NCBI GenBank assembly: GCA_037176885.1
Contig: JAWWNJ010000180.1
Span: 186,001 to 250,000, forward strand
DNA from: Favolaschia claudopus
Lineage: Eukaryota; Basidiomycota; Agaricomycetes; Agaricales; Mycenaceae
Direction of reading: 5' to 3'
DNA length: 64,000 nucleotides
Numbering within the stretch: the stretch's first letter is position 1; the number at the start of each line of letters is the position of its first letter. Shown here one piece after another: positions 63,642 to 64,000 of the stretch. The translations under genes and the position numbers were made by a program. The notes below the pieces were generated by a model. That model worked only from the letters and a program-made list of their open reading frames with translations. It was not told the origin of the DNA and did not search any database.

Positions 63642-64000
63642 TTATGTTCAATGTCCATGCCCCGCGGGTGCCGGAGCGAAGCGAAGGCGTATCTTGTCTA
63701 TGTATATAGAGTCTGATTAAACGAGTTGGCGGGTGTCATCATGGACCTCGATTTGTGACACACGTGCAGGATTCCCACGATCAAATAAGGAAATGCCACG
63801 TCGCAGAATAATGCAATGAGCAAGAAAAACAGGCAGTGTTGGCAATTAAGGGTTAAGACCCGACCCCAGGGACCTCTAAGGGTTCATAAGCCTTAATATG
63901 GGGTTCCAATTATTCCGCAAAATGCCTATGTGCAGCCATGATAGTGTCAACAACCTCGAGAAGGCTCGAGTGGAGGCCCTCAAACCTAAGGCCTCGTGGT
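63642..64000. other. No supported gene
   Basis: TTAAGGGTTAA-type words occur at about 63845-63900, as near the left edge of the window. Nothing else recognised. Confidence 0.4.

Overview
The window looks like nuclear DNA of a mushroom-forming basidiomycete (Agaricomycete). Reasons: spliceosomal introns of about 45-70 nt with GTRNGY donors and YAG acceptors, a basidiomycete-type sesquiterpene synthase, an alpha-type kinase, F-box and kinase-like genes, and transposon families typical of that class. Genus cannot be told from the sequence. The region is a transposon graveyard: most of the 64 kb is mobile DNA, much of it nested, with a few host or multicopy genes between.

Layout. 0-9 kb: nested DNA transposons and MITEs, among them an element with a degraded transposase (2429-3725), a MITE split by a Tc1/mariner fragment (4859-6874) and a DD34E transposase pseudogene (7181-8140). 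8.5-19.7 kb: one Ty3/Gypsy chromovirus on the minus strand. Its single reading frame of about 3100 codons is interrupted only by a 580-bp LINE fragment, and its flank carries duplicated tRNA-like sequences. 19.7-30 kb: almost only MITEs and inverted repeats, including hairpin elements of 0.4-0.6 kb. 30-34 kb: a Copia gag relic and an apparently intact eight-exon sesquiterpene synthase gene (32243-30902). 34.1-37.4 kb: an element with long terminal inverted repeats holding what look like captured exons. 37.6-47.6 kb: an alpha-kinase gene broken by two insertions and frame lesions, an integrase-like gene, an F-box gene, an unrecognised gene with an in-frame TGA, and a chromodomain-like gene. 48-52 kb: a hAT-like MITE, GC-rich repeats and a LINE ORF1 without ORF2. 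52.8-58.3 kb: a protein-kinase-like gene, a Copia RNase H relic and a decayed member of a large basidiomycete repeat-gene family. 59.6-62.8 kb: a 3.16-kb Tc1/mariner-type transposon with clean TA duplications that carries, besides its transposase, an intact six-exon passenger gene of unknown function. A second hAT-like MITE follows.

The most interesting system is this two-gene mariner. Its passenger keeps five consistent introns and a full frame of 452 codons starting just inside the left terminal repeat, while the transposase has already decayed. Next come the hidden terpene synthase, the inverted block that distinguishes the two LTRs of the Gypsy element, the tRNA-like primer-site sequences, ORF1-only LINEs, and a Helitron-like insertion whose removal restores a reading frame exactly. 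In-frame stops in otherwise continuous coding remains could mostly be explained by C-to-T changes. All calls come from reading the sequence; no database search was possible.
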